Origin: Psococerastis gibbosa | Taxonomy: Eukaryota; Arthropoda; Insecta; Psocodea; Psocidae | Assembly: GCA_963971405.1 (NCBI GenBank) | Contig: OZ020492.1 | Span: 13,814,151 to 13,878,150 of the forward strand | Reading direction: 5' to 3' | DNA length: 64,000 nt | Shown here: positions 35,001-44,924 of the stretch, in pieces | How the letters are laid out: the number at the start of each line of letters is the position of its first letter | How positions within the stretch are numbered: position 1 is the stretch's first letter | Notes under the pieces: generated by a model | Database searches by the model: none | Told to the model about the DNA's origin: nothing | The model's input: the letters and a program-made list of their open reading frames with translations, nothing else | Made by a program: the position numbers and the translations under genes

Positions 35001-36008
35001 GTTTTACGAAAATATCACTCTACCTAAAGTTAGAAACTTCTTAGAACTCAATGCATAATAGATTATATGATAATGATTATTACAATGCACAAAATCGTTA
35101 TCTACAACTTGGATTTGTGTTACATTTTTTTTTGCGACTTTCGTTTTAAATTAGTCAAGGAATCAAAAACTGTTATATTTTGAGGTGACTTACTCTCTTA
35201 GGGCCGAGGCCACTACCCGTTGAAATCTACTCTACCCCAACTCCCTCGGATTATACATTTACCATTTTTGTTGATCGAGAGCTTGAGAGTCAAATGCTCC
35301 CCCGGATAACTCCAAATGACGCCCCTGGTTGCTAATTATAGTGGTTTGATTTCAAATATGAAGTACAAAAATCACTTGTACATCCAAGTTCCAACTCAGA
35401 AAAGTTCTATTGCAAAAATGTTGGTAGTAAGAGTGTACAGCCCGTAGGAAATTGTCAAACCGAAACGTAATACTTTTTATTTTTTATTTAATTAACTAAG
35501 CATGTTATTAAAGATTTGGCTCATTTAAGTTGTAGAAGACTACTTCATGCATCATATTATAAGATATTTTTAATTTTCGAAATTGTAGTTTTTTCATAAA
35601 CATGCAAATATTTTATAAACAATAACTTTTCACGTATCGTTTTTATAAAAAAAACTACAATTTCGAAAACTAAAAATTATTATATGATGCATGAAATAGT
35701 CTTCTGCAACTTTGATGAGCTAAATCTTTAATAACATGCATAGTTAATTAAATAAAAAATAAAAAGTATTACATTTCGGGCTGCCACTTTCCTACGGGCT
35801 GTACACTCTTAAGTGTTATATGTAATGTAATTAAATGCAAAGTAGTTTACGTTTTAGTCCTTTAGTCTTAGTTTTAATTTGCGTCTGATTTTTTCAGTAT
35901 CGAATGAATAAGTACCTCCTCGGGTCAACTGGAATATGCACATTCTTCCTGGGTATGCTTGCCATGCGCTTTCTGTACAAATTCCAGAAATGCCGAATGC
36001 TCAATTAA
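26021..36008 (+). CDS. Acyl-CoA-binding protein, ACBD4/ACBD5-like, tail-anchored; eight exons
   Basis: Exons 26021-26081, 27749-27942, 28799-28931, 31478-31545, 32675-32770, 33819-33867, 34117-34220 and 35898-36008 join in phase with GT-AG introns to 816 nt, 271 residues. Residues 1-90 are an acyl-CoA-binding domain. KFYKYFKQATEG carries Tyr34 and Lys38, KLKWNAW Lys60 and DAYVEEL Tyr79, the classic ligand contacts. ETMAYTENVASF follows, as in ACBD5. Residues 141-152 are acidic (SSSDTEYEDPL), a possible FFAT-like VAP-binding site. About 185-233 are coil-prone. Residues 242-262 form a single C-terminal membrane helix followed by a basic tail, as in peroxisomal tail-anchored proteins. Family role: binding very-long-chain acyl-CoA at peroxisomes and tethering them to the ER. 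The length matches ACBD4 (about 270) rather than vertebrate ACBD5 (about 500). An in-frame stop at 26000 fixes the start. Extra alternative exons cannot be excluded. Confidence 0.93.
27415..27545 (+). mobile_element. Family X fragment in intron 1
   Basis: Holds acagacagacag, ttttttgggtgcctttagac, cgaaaatttcgaccataaca, aagctttc and tatcgtataaattg, matching the right ~120 bp of family X. Confidence 0.65.
27965..28165 (+). mobile_element. LINE 3' end fragment (RTE-like) in intron 2
   Basis: Reads GRPKKEYLLQVMEDVGDVG and NTYVEVRRACQDAT, matching the C-terminal tail seen at 59880-60161 and 9699-9964. It starts 22 bases after the exon 2 donor and runs in frame with exon 2 if the intron is read through, which is why exon 2 looks artificially long as an open frame. 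Confidence 0.6.
28932..30190. other. Intron 3, left part, nothing recognised
   Basis: No exon that splices in phase with residues 129-130 and no nameable repeat; an 83-codon plus frame at 29011 has no family resemblance. Confidence 0.4.
30195..30345 (+). repeat. Diverged copy of repeat Y
   Basis: cggtgtgggttgacatcgag and ttcggaaacaatacaat align with 53570-53640 (cggtgttggttgacatcgag, acggaaacaatacaaat). Orientation as at 53480. Intron 3 of the ACBD4/5-like gene. Confidence 0.5.
30600..31330 (-). mobile_element. Decayed LINE fragment, antisense in intron 3
   Basis: Minus-strand reading gives GQKYLGLQIDSRMTWENYIE, then LRSGCAALARFKYGVPFKQL and, after stops, a decayed thumb. This is the C-terminal half of a reverse transcriptase. 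The same lineage occurs at 57895-58345 (MRSGSASLHKLKYGMPRKVI). It lies antisense to the host gene, the usual surviving orientation for intronic LINEs. Confidence 0.7.
32090..32330 (-). mobile_element. Family J LINE 3' end, antisense in intron 4
   Basis: Begins at the same 3' terminus as 14722 (acttacttaacgtgtccggg cctaggacacgttgatc) and follows its sequence for about 230 bp (gatggccttgtcattggcgt, aaccagaaggtgg) before breaking off. Heavily 5' truncated. Confidence 0.8.
34221..35429. other. Intron 7, AT-rich left part
   Basis: Very AT-rich with taataataa runs (34600-34690). No exon or nameable repeat before the foldback at 35430. Confidence 0.45.
35430..35808. mobile_element. 379-bp foldback element in intron 7
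   Basis: Arms of about 165 bp pair nearly end to end: outer ends AGAGTGTACAGCCCGTAGGA and TCCTACGGGCTGTACACTCT, inner match through GTAATACTTTTTATTTTTTA and ACTACAATTTCGAAA. The loop is about 45 nt. TA lies on both sides (35428-35429, 35809-35810), which would fit a Tc1/mariner-type TA target duplication. No coding potential. It ends about 90 bp before the last ACBD4/5 exon. Confidence 0.85.
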
Positions 36009-36115
36009 AGCAGCACCTGCCTACCGGTTTCAGCGTGCAATTCATGTGCTGCTTACTCTGCGTCAGATCAGATCTAGCGACCAGAACATACATTTTTAAA
36101 ACTATTTAATCTAAA

Positions 36116-36800
36116 AGAACCGGTACGAGGGAACCCGTACATGCTTTCCTATTTATTAATTATTTTAGGTACAGAGATAGATAGCCTAAGTAGGCTAATT
36201 CCATGGCAAACCATTGTCCTGGGGTTAAACTTCGGTTGCCTTGATTTTCCCTATGCCAAAGCACTGAATTGATCGATCGGACGATTGCATAGTCTAGAGC
36301 GGGCAGACCAATATACGAGTATATTACAACACAGTAATAATGGCAGGGCACGCAATGTATTGGGGCATGAATTATCCATAATTTTTTTAAAAATAGTTTT
36401 TTATTAAATTCTACACTTTGTTTGGGAAAGCAACCTATCCGGTTTTGTTGCTCTATTTAACACCTAAAACGTACCTGAATTTAGAAAGCATGGTTAAGGA
36501 ACGATCCGCAGAAAAAATATTTTTTAGTCATTTTTCATGAAAATTGAGTCTTTTATGATTTTGCCTCCAAAAATAAACTATCAGAGGGCATGCCCCCTGT
36601 TAAGGAACCATCCGCAGAAAAAATATTTTTTAGTCATTTTTCATGAAAATTGAGTCTTTTATGATTTTGCCTCCAAAAATAAACTATCAGAGGGCATGCC
36701 CCCTGTTGTATTTTGTTTACATTAATAACAACTACTGAAATTCCGGAATCGAAAATTTCGACCATTACAAAGCTTTCCTTTTACTACGCATAAATAGGAA
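36116..36800 (+). mobile_element. Family X copy with internal duplication
   Basis: Left end agaaccggtacgagggaacc and acatgctttcctatttatt; middle gggaaagcaacctatccggt; end cgaaaatttcgaccattaca aagctttcc. Shorter than the ~0.87 kb copies because part of the right half (the gacag-run segment) is missing, and it carries a 106-bp tandem duplication. Begins about 110 bp after the ACBD4/5 stop codon, so it may form part of that gene's 3' UTR or flank. Confidence 0.75.
36494..36705 (+). repeat. 106-bp perfect-looking tandem duplication
   Basis: The segment starting ttaaggaacgatccgcagaa is repeated at 36600 as ttaaggaaccatccgcagaa with almost no other change, ending gggcatgccccctgtt. A recent local duplication inside a family X copy. 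Confidence 0.85.
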
Positions 36801-36892
36801 ACAAAAACTGGCTGCCTCTTATGGCTTGTTTGCATCAAAATCTTTAACAAGGATGAAGTATAGCCTAGGTTCATTTAAATTTGCTTGTGCAA

Positions 36893-37862
36893 CTAAGTAA
36901 CCGTACCCGGAATCGGTTTCTGCATGGACCTATCGGTCCTCCCCTATCCCCTCCCATCCTAGGTACGGGCCTGCGTATCCGGTTCACAGATTGAATTAGT
37001 TAAATTAAGTAAACTTGATGTGAATAAGGGCAATATCATTTACGAATTGGCCCATTTATTAATGTATGTATGTTTAGTGTAAAATGTTGCCTATTTTTAA
37101 CTATATTTTTTCATTTCTTGACCACTACTCTTTTTGAGTAGTTGATGTCAGGATCTTTTTCTTTATTTGAAGTCCTCAACCTCAACCTTCCGGCCCATAG
37201 TTCAGTCTATCGCCAACAATTAATATGAATTCGCTTCTGAAAGTAAGTAACCGTACCCGGGATTGGTTTCTGCTTGTACCTTTTTGCCCTTCCCCCTCCC
37301 ATCTTTGAATTAGTTAAGGATATCTTGATGTTAATAATTGTAATAAGGGCAATATCATTTACGAATTGGCCCATTTATTAATGTATACTGTATGTTTAGT
37401 GTATAATGTTGCCTATTTTTAACTATATTTTTCATTTCTTGGCCACTACTCATATTGAGTAGTTGAGGTCAGGATCTTATTCTTCATTTGAAGTCCTCAA
37501 CCTCAACCTTCCGGCCCATAGTTCAGTCTATCGCCAACAATTAATATGAATTCGCTTCTGAAACTAAGTAACCGTACCCGGAATTGGTTTCTGCTTGTAC
37601 CTTTTTGCCCTTCCCCCTCCCATCTTTGAATTAGTTAAGGATATCTTGATGTTAATAATTGTAATAAGGGCAATGTCATTTACGAATTGGCCCATTTATT
37701 AATGTATGTATGTTTAGTGTATAATTTTGCCTATTTTTAACTATATTTTTTCATTTCTTGACCACTACTCTTTTTGAGTGGTTGAGGTCAGGATCTTTTC
37801 CTCTATTTTAAGTCCGCAACCTCAACCATCCGGTTGATAAGTTTATTCAGTCTATCGCCAAC
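36893..37862 (+). repeat. Three tandem copies of a ~320-350-bp unit
   Basis: Units start at agtaaccgtacccgg near 36897, 37247 and 37567. Each contains caatatcatttacgaattgg, ctatttttaactatatt, gaccactactc, and ccaacctccggcccatag-type wording, and ends near gtctatcgccaac. The third unit is slightly shorter. No coding frame. Confidence 0.85.
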
Positions 37863-38259
37863 TGGACTAGGGCTACTCTGTGTCACAATAAAGAATACTG
37901 AGGGTACTAGAAGCAAAAGGTTCCAACTCCACTTAACGAAATTTTTCAGGAGAGACCAAAAACTAGGTTAGCTGATAACGTACTTAGGAATCCGATTCTT
38001 TCTCGCTACATTTTAACAGTTAGGAAGTTCCATTTTGCTCCTAACAACACTGTCACTTCGTAGCCATTTACTAGACGATTCCGACGATACCAATAACTCA
38101 ATATCGCAAAAAATTGGAACTGGAACCTTTTGCTTTTAGTACCCTCATAGAAAGCGTCAATTATGATTTTTTAATGGAAAATTCTACCTACCTCTTTTTA
38201 TTAGCCAATGGCCGTCTGCGGTGATAAGGTCGAAAACTTTACAAATGTAGGAGCAGAAA
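37863..38259. other. No gene seen
   Basis: Contains an imperfect long inverted repeat: gagggtactagaagcaaaag gttccaac at 37900-37927 and its complement gttggaac...cttttgctttta gtaccctc near 38112-38146. This may be another foldback of about 250 bp. Confidence 0.4.
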
Positions 38260-38445
38260 GACATGTAGAGTGGTGGTACGGACTCTGACTTTCACCCGAA
38301 AGGTTGTTGGTTCGAGTCCTACATTTTCTGGCCATGCTTCGGAGGGCATGTAAAGCAGGCGGTCCCGGGCCTTCCTAGTTGAGTGTAAGAGAGGGCTTCA
38401 TAGCCCTAACTCCGCTAGGTTGGCTTAGTAATAGAACAAAAAGTC
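38260..38445 (+). mobile_element. SINE1 copy, full length
   Basis: Head gacatgtagagtggtggtac, B box GGTTCGAGTCC, body gcaggcggtcccgggccttc, end atagaacaaaaagtcc and (ttat) tail. Confidence 0.9.
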
Positions 38446-39223
38446 CTTATTTATTATTTATAGAAAGGAACGGCACCAACTAAATAAGATTTAAAAAAAA
38501 AAAGAGAATATTGGTTGGAAATAAGGCATATTTCGCGATCTTAAAGTTACTTTTACTTTCGGAGAAAATGTAAAAAAAAATGTACAATTAGACTAATTTA
38601 AATATACCCGTCGTGATATACTAATATAACCACGGATGAGATGGCTGGATGACGTCGAGGTGGATCTGCAGCCAGATCGAGGCGATTATAATACCGGGGT
38701 TATATAAATACACTAGGATTATAACTGTAAACAAACAAATTTTGAATAGCACTTTCCATTATAAAATTATCTTGTTTACAATTTTATTACCAGAGGATTA
38801 AATAAATACCGGTATTATAATGGCCTCGATCAGGCTGCTGGTGGACGATTGTCTCATAAATTACCTCCCTGCCTACCAAATTTAGGGCTTATTGTTAATA
38901 AATTTAGTCTCAAAAACTAATCTCGTCCACTGACGGTTAAGAAATGCAGGCTAAGCCATCGTTAGCATTCATTTTTTTGATCAGACTTCCCTCATATTGA
39001 GCTTCAACTTTTAACGAAGTATAACAATTTTTCGATCAGACTTCAACTTTTAACGAAGTATAAAGAAAGCCAGTAAAGTATATGTCTACAAAACGTTGTC
39101 CAGGCCCAGTGCAATGTGTATGATTGTAATGAATTACACCGGTTTTATCGGCCACCTCAAGACTCCAGTACGTGCTGCTACCTATTGGAGAAATTTGGAA
39201 CCATTGCTTCAATAGCCAACCAC

Positions 39224-39565
39224 ACAGATAGAGCAAGCTTCCTTCAGTTTCTTGGGGTAGTTGTTCGGTAATGATTAGAAAAATTGAAGACAATGGTGGA
39301 CACAGAGGAGAGATCATGGGGGTCATGACCCCCCCCCCAAATAAAATGTGAAAAAGGCGGCCAAATGAAAACTTAATTTAAAAAAAAAATAAAAAAAAAA
39401 ACAGATAGAGCAAGCTTCCTTCAGTTTCTTAGGGTAGTTGTTAGGTAATGATTAGAAAAATTGAAGACACTGGTGGACACAGAGGGGAGGTCATGGGGGT
39501 CGTAACCCCCCCCCCCCCCCCCCCCCAAATGTGAAAAAGGCGGCCAAATGAAAACTTAATTTTTA
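39224..39565 (+). repeat. Tandem duplication, ~177-bp unit with poly-C run
   Basis: acagatagagcaagcttcct starts at 39224 and again at 39401; both units run through gaaaaattgaagaca, a gaccccccc/aaccccccc run and aaaaaggcggccaaatgaaa. C-run length differs (9 against about 18). Confidence 0.85.
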
Positions 39566-39734
39566 AAAAAAGGAATATGAAAAGTGTTATTGTAATATTT
39601 TTGAATTTTACATGTCTTAATGTGTGTGGGAGAAATTTAAGCAAAATGGGGACACTCCCACCTAGAACACGAGGTAAAGGGGAGACCTGGTAAGGCCATG
39701 CAGTACCGCGTACAGCCAAGCGTGAGCGACTGGA

Positions 39735-39865
39735 TCCTATACTGCAAAGGATTCGCCTACCTTAGAAAACTCCCGATTGAACTGCGAGCGGTGAGAAATG
39801 CTACTAACTTTCGTAAATTGCTTAAAGACCATCTATTAGAGAAAGCTCTCTTCACTGTCACTTAG
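39735..39865 (+). mobile_element. LINE C-terminal fragment
   Basis: Reads LRKLPIELRAVRNATNFRKL followed by LKDHLLEKALFTVT-stop, the typical end of LINE reverse-transcriptase proteins (phrase LPxELR...NFRKLLKxHLL). About 45 residues only. Confidence 0.55.
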
Positions 39866-40310
39866 GCACTACTTAGCACAATGACAATAACTGAACTGAA
39901 TATTTTGACGATTTTACTTTGTACTTTCTTGTCGATTACCTGTTGATGGAATAGAATTGAACAGAAATATATGTATACAAGCATGTCATTAGCAAGAATT
40001 ATTTTATTAAATAAAAATCGAAACGCCTGATCTACCCGATTCGTGAAAAAAACCTGTTTAATACTTTGATAAACCCCCCTCACAATGTCTCACCTTACCA
40101 CACTTACCTTACGCTACAGACAGAAAGCAGGGGCAGCAAAAACACTTCAGGATGTAAAGCTAAAGCTTAACGAGCGTTGGTGGGGGACAAGACCGTAACC
40201 ATGGGAGGGGGGGCTGCCGCCCCCACCGATTTTTTTTATTTACTTATTTACACTAGAGAGAATTGATCTCTCCAGATGTGCGACATTCGAATAATAATAA
40301 GTTCCAGGAA

Positions 40311-40520
40311 TATACACCTAAGCCTACATTGGTCCCTTGTCCAACGCCAACGACCCCATGAATTTCGGACATTATTTGTATTGTTTCTGTAAGAAGTTTG
40401 GGCCATTATCAAACTGGTATACGTCCTCGATGTCAACTTACACCGGCAACAAGCGATAATAGACAAGCTGTGGCGCAGTGTAACAGGTGGAAGCATGACT
40501 TAACCAAGTACAGATACAAG
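40311..40520 (-). repeat. Unclassified dispersed repeat Y
   Basis: Matches 16845-17060: ggtcccttgtccaacgccaa, tatttgtattgtttctgtaa, aaactggtatacgtcctcga, caagcgataat, acttaaccaagtacagatac. The minus-strand frame SRTYTSLIMAQ ... GRWRWTRD is open. Confidence 0.65.
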
Positions 40521-41375
40521 TCGACATTTCACTACATTCTCCGAAATAAAATTCTGGTTCCGGGCCTGTTTGATGGGGAGACAAAATTTCGACATTATGA
40601 AAAGTAATTTCATTTCATTACATGTTAATGCATGGCGGGAGTCAATATAGCCTAAATCTAATTTTATTATTGCTTTAGTCATATTATTATCATATATTTT
40701 CTCTCATAATTAATTTTTTTTTTAAACTCTTTATTGATAAAATGTTTGGGTAATTGTTTCGAAGCTTTTACCATGGTTTAAACACGACTTGAGGTCTAAA
40801 CCTTAGCACTGGTAGAAGATCCTGTCTCTTGGCCACTGCTCTACAAGGTGCGCAACATTTCCAGCAGCCGCGTTTTTCACATACCGATGATGGTAACTTA
40901 ACTGGTAAGGTACCTTTCAGGGTTGGCCGGTTGGGTGGACTTTACTTTAATGTCGATTTTCCAACCTCAACAACCTACACAGTCCCGTGCCCTACAAACT
41001 CGACTATTCCGGGTCACAATGTGTATTGGTCTAATATATAGTTTCTCATTATGCTGAATAATTAAATATTTGCAGGACCAACAATTTTGCTATAATTGAC
41101 GACTTCATTGAGATGTGTACAATGTATTTATAATAATGTGCTGAACAAAAAAATTCATTACAATATGCCGTGGTATGCACGACAACCCAAAAAGGATCTA
41201 CGCCTGAGGACGGGTAGAGGATCTATTCACTTGGCCACTTCACTGAAGAGAGTTGAAGGTAAGGTAACGTAAGCAACCCATTAGGACCCATGACAGGCAG
41301 AGAATTTTCTTTTCGCGTTGACCTTACATTTCATTGCCTATAACTACCCACCAGCTGAACTATTCCGTATCATCA
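40521..41375. other. No gene seen
   Basis: Unremarkable AT-rich sequence; a 70-codon frame at 40829 has no recognisable features. Confidence 0.4.
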
Positions 41376-41573
41376 GGACGTGTAGAGTAGTGGTACAGAC
41401 TCCGAGTTTCACCCGATAGGCTGTTGGTTCGAGTCCCACACTTGCTACATTTTCTGGTCATGCCTCGGAGGGCATGTAAAGCAGGCGGTCCCGGGCTTTC
41501 CTAGTTGAGTGTAAGAAAGGAATTTATAGCCTTAACTCCGCTAGGTTGGCTTTGTAATAGAACAAAAAAGTCA
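41376..41573 (+). mobile_element. SINE1 copy, full length
   Basis: tgtagagtagtggtacagac head, GGTTCGAGTCCCAC B box, body and end gaacaaaaaagtcaa followed by a t/a-rich (ttta) tail. Confidence 0.9.
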
Positions 41574-41873
41574 ATTTTTACTTATTTATTTTATCATTCT
41601 GTGATTTTGTTTGGTGTTTTTGTTTGTCGAATATTCCCGTTGCTGATTGGCACCAAATTCGCTATAAAGATGTCATTGTGATTTTTGCAGTTCATTATTG
41701 TGTTTTTTTTAACGATAATGAGTAAATTGCATAATGTTATTGAGACGTCTAGATACCTTGCACCCCTTTTTCGTTCTTTATCCCCCCTACACAGTTCCAC
41801 GCCTGGAACACTAGACAAAAAATAAATTATCCTTTCCAAATCCACGCGCCCCTGGCCTTATCTTCTTCCTTTT

Positions 41874-42368
41874 CAGTGCAGGCGATGAGGCTTTGGAACT
41901 CTCTGCTGGACCCCGTCAGAAATGAAAAAAGTTTAAAGAAATTTAAGGTTGGTTGTCACGAGTTAGGACATGTAGAGTAGTGGTACAGACTCCGACATTC
42001 ACCCGAAAGGTTGGTGCTTCTGGCCATGCTTCGGAGGGCATGTAAAGCAGGCGGTCCCGGGATTTCCTAGTTGAGTGTAAGAGTGGATTTTATAGCCCTA
42101 ACTCCGCTAGGTTGGCTTAGTAATAAAACAAAAAGATCAATATTTTTTAATATTTTATGGGGATGTATGGTGAGTGAATAGTGGGTGTAAATGAAATGGC
42201 CTTTTAGTTTTTTATTTTAATTTACTTTATTTTTCAGTTTAATTTTTAATAGCTTATTGTATAAATTTTATTATTTATTGTGGGTTGATTGTAAGAGTAG
42301 GCCGAAAGGCCCAAAATTCGCCCACTTGGAAAATAAAGACAATTTTCTTTTTCTTTCAGCAATAACCT
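41874..42368 (+). mobile_element. LINE 3' end split by a SINE1
   Basis: 41874-41960 reads RLWNSLLDPVRNEKSLKKFK, homologous to LWNSLTDETRTESSLGRFKA at the end of the 44944 LINE ORF. After the SINE1 (41966-42143) the LINE 3' UTR resumes and ends in gagtaggccgaaaggcccaa ... gaaaataaagacaattttc, matching the hairpin-bearing 3' end of that LINE at 46040-46095. The SINE therefore landed in an older LINE tail. Confidence 0.65.
41966..42143 (+). mobile_element. SINE1 copy nested in a LINE
   Basis: Complete head gacatgtagagtagtggtac; the B-box segment is partly deleted (ggttggtgcttctggcc), so Pol III transcription would be impaired. Body and end are intact. Confidence 0.85.
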
Positions 42369-42381
42369 ATTACAAAAGTAA

Positions 42382-43231
42382 AGAACCGGTCCGAGTTCAC
42401 TCGAACATGCTTTCCAATTTACCAAAATTATTAGATAGAGAAAATTAGTAATTTTATGATAAATATTTTTCCTATGGTTAAATTTCAGATATCTCGAGGG
42501 GGGGGGGGTTGCCCACCTGACGTCACTGGAAGTGAGGTAAATTCCCGATAGGTCAAACAAACACATTAATTACCACACAGCAATAATGGCAGGGCATGCA
42601 ATGCATATGAGCGCGAATTCTCATCATTTTTTTCAAAAAATAATTTTTTGGGCAAAACCAAATATTTTTTTGGGAAAGCAACCTATCCGATTTCGTTACT
42701 CAATTTAACACCTAAAACATGCTTGGAGGTAGAAATCATCGATAGAAAGGTTTCGCATTTTTTAGTCATTTTTTCATTAAAATTTAGTTATTTTTATTTT
42801 TTTACCCCCAGAAGCAAACTATCAAGGGGCAAGCGACCCCCCGCATTTTGTCAACATTAATAACGACTACAATCTACGAGAATTTAAAAGAAATCGTTGG
42901 AGCCGTTTTTGAGAAATAATTTTTTTAGACGTTTTTTTGGAGTTTTTTGAAAATAAAACCCCCCCAAATTGAGTTAGCCCAAAAAAAAAAAAAAACAATC
43001 CCGAGGTATGATTTTTGTGAACCTACATGCCAAATTTCACTCAAATCCACTGAGTAGTTTGCCCGGAAATCGACGAACAGACCGACCGACAGACCGACCG
43101 ACAGACAGACATTTTGTAAAAACTACTTTTTTGGGTTCCTGGGACCTCAAAACGTGTAAATCCGTTGAAATCTCGGAATCAAAAATTTCGACCATCACAA
43201 AGCTTTCCTTACTACGTATAAATTGGAAAGC
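42382..43231 (+). mobile_element. Family X, full-length copy
   Basis: About 0.85 kb. Left end agaaccggtccgagttcact, then GCTTTCCAATTTA; right end CTACGTATAAATTGGAAAGC, so the outer part carries a ~13-bp inverted repeat. It includes a G-run at 42498, cctgacgtcactggaagtga, a poly-A run, and a gaccgaccgacag microsatellite at 43079-43110. No coding frame longer than about 88 codons. Class unknown. Confidence 0.8.
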
Positions 43232-44123
43232 AATAACCCGCACGCCATAAACATTTGTATCAGTACATACAGCATCGCTTGGTTTTTCTATAATTTCTGA
43301 CATGACTGAACTGACATAGACTTGTACTCATGTTCGTATAGAAAATGGTTCGCTTATCAAACCAACTGACTAATATACACAATACACATCAGGTAAAACC
43401 AAGCACCCCCATAATTTTTGCGAAGTAGCGCCAACTGAACCCCCCCCCCCCCCCCTGCTCTCTGTTGTCTAAGCTACAAATGCAACCCCTGCTGGATGCG
43501 ATAATGATACCTCCACATATTGAAATATTTAATATAGGCCCCAACACTGATGACTGAGCTCTTTACAAAACCATATATATCATTAATTAGCGCTTTCAAA
43601 TACGATTACAAAGCAAGCCCTCTCTCAGGGGACCACCATGAGAACATGTGCCTTTTTTCATTTTAAAAATTAACACAGAGTACTGGTGTGATCAAGACGG
43701 GGGCTCCATAGCCCGAGCAAATCATACGAACGTACCCTTTTATGTTTTCAACGAGGGGCATTAAAAATTCAAGGGGTGGATAAGCATATAGTTCCCCAAG
43801 AGTTTGGGCCCCACCCCTAGCCTTTTGTGTTCACATAATGCCCGGTTTCAGAGCGACATCGGAATAAGCCCTGTATACTACTCAGCACTTTCAGTGCGCT
43901 ATAAAATATGCTCTACGTGCGAGTTTGCTCAGTTTTCTTTGTATTCTTCATACAATATTCAGCCAACTTTTCTCATTTTCTATATGAGATATACATATGT
44001 ATATGCATAGCATTGTAATCCTTTCACAGCTCGTCAGAACACCATCTTTTTAGTCATCAGCATCTTGTAGGAACAGTGTTTCTTATTGGAATCTATGACA
44101 TGTCCAAACTGGTCAATGTGAAC
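43232..44123. other. No gene seen
   Basis: Contains a long C-run (43439-43455). No exons or nameable repeats. Confidence 0.4.
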
Positions 44124-44133
44124 GATCATTGCC

Positions 44134-44305
44134 AGGCACGTAGCGATGAATTTCGGAAGGGGGAGGGGGGTTCAATTTCTTTTTAAAATCCAAAACCTAA
44201 TACAAGCCTTATATGTGGTAAATTGGTGTAAAATTAAAACCTGGGAAAACCACAGGAGGGGGGGGGCGTTTGAAACCCCCAAACCCTCCCCCTAGCTACG
44301 TGCCT
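44134..44305. mobile_element. MITE with 10-bp target duplication (Mutator-like)
   Basis: 172 bp with perfect 11-bp ends AGGCACGTAGC/GCTACGTGCCT. GATCATTGCC precedes it (44124-44133) and follows it (44306-44315). Inside are two G/C-run blocks that pair with each other. A 9-10-bp duplication is typical of Mutator-like elements; the superfamily is inferred from that only. Confidence 0.85.
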
Positions 44306-44385
44306 GATCATTGCCCTGGGCATCTTACCGTTGTTATATGCTCGTGGTTGTCAATGACCATGTTCATGATAGGGACTGTCTAAAC

Positions 44386-44816
44386 CAGAGGTTCCCAATC
44401 GTAGGGTCGCGAGCTCGTTCTCTAGGGTTGCGAAGACACCAGGCAAATTATGGGAAGTACCTAGTATAAAAAATCAAAATTAATTATTAAAAAACTATTA
44501 TATTAAAAAAAAAAAAACAGATGAATAGTCTTGACGTAAGTGAAGACATTCGAGTTGTTTTGTCGCCTATAGAGCCAAGAATTGCAAAATTAGTTTCAGA
44601 GGCACATGCCCAAATTTCACATTAAACTTATCGAAAGGCGTTTCTTAAAAATTAAAACTAATAATTTTATTGATCTCTGATGTATTTTGGTTATTATACG
44701 TATACTTTGACGTTAGTTGGCTCATATTAAAAATTTGAAGACACAACAGTGGTGGGTTGCGAACCCACGAGGAGCTGAATTTTGGGTCGCAATAACGTTT
44801 CTGTTGAGAACCACTA
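44386..44816. mobile_element. hAT-like non-autonomous element
   Basis: Ends CAGAGGTTCCCAA and TTGAGAACCACTA form an inverted repeat with about 10 of 13 positions; the next bases also pair (gggtcgcga/gggtcgcaa relation). Flanks GTCTAAAC (44378-44385) and GCCTAAGC (44817-44824) are an imperfect 8-bp duplication. Ends of the CAGNGGTTC type with 8-bp duplications are typical of hAT elements. Confidence 0.7.
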
Positions 44817-44924
44817 GCCTAAGCAATATCAGTATAATATAATCCATGGGGTCGTTGGCAGGGCATGGCTCAATGCGCCACACATAAGTTAGTAGGCATA
44901 CGTTCATAGAAGCCAGCCCTTCAA

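Noticed and set aside
38260-38330. Possible functional tRNA gene (A and B boxes present)
   Set aside because: The same A/B-box head is followed in at least six places by the same non-tRNA body and tail, and no cloverleaf with paired acceptor arms closes. It is a SINE head.
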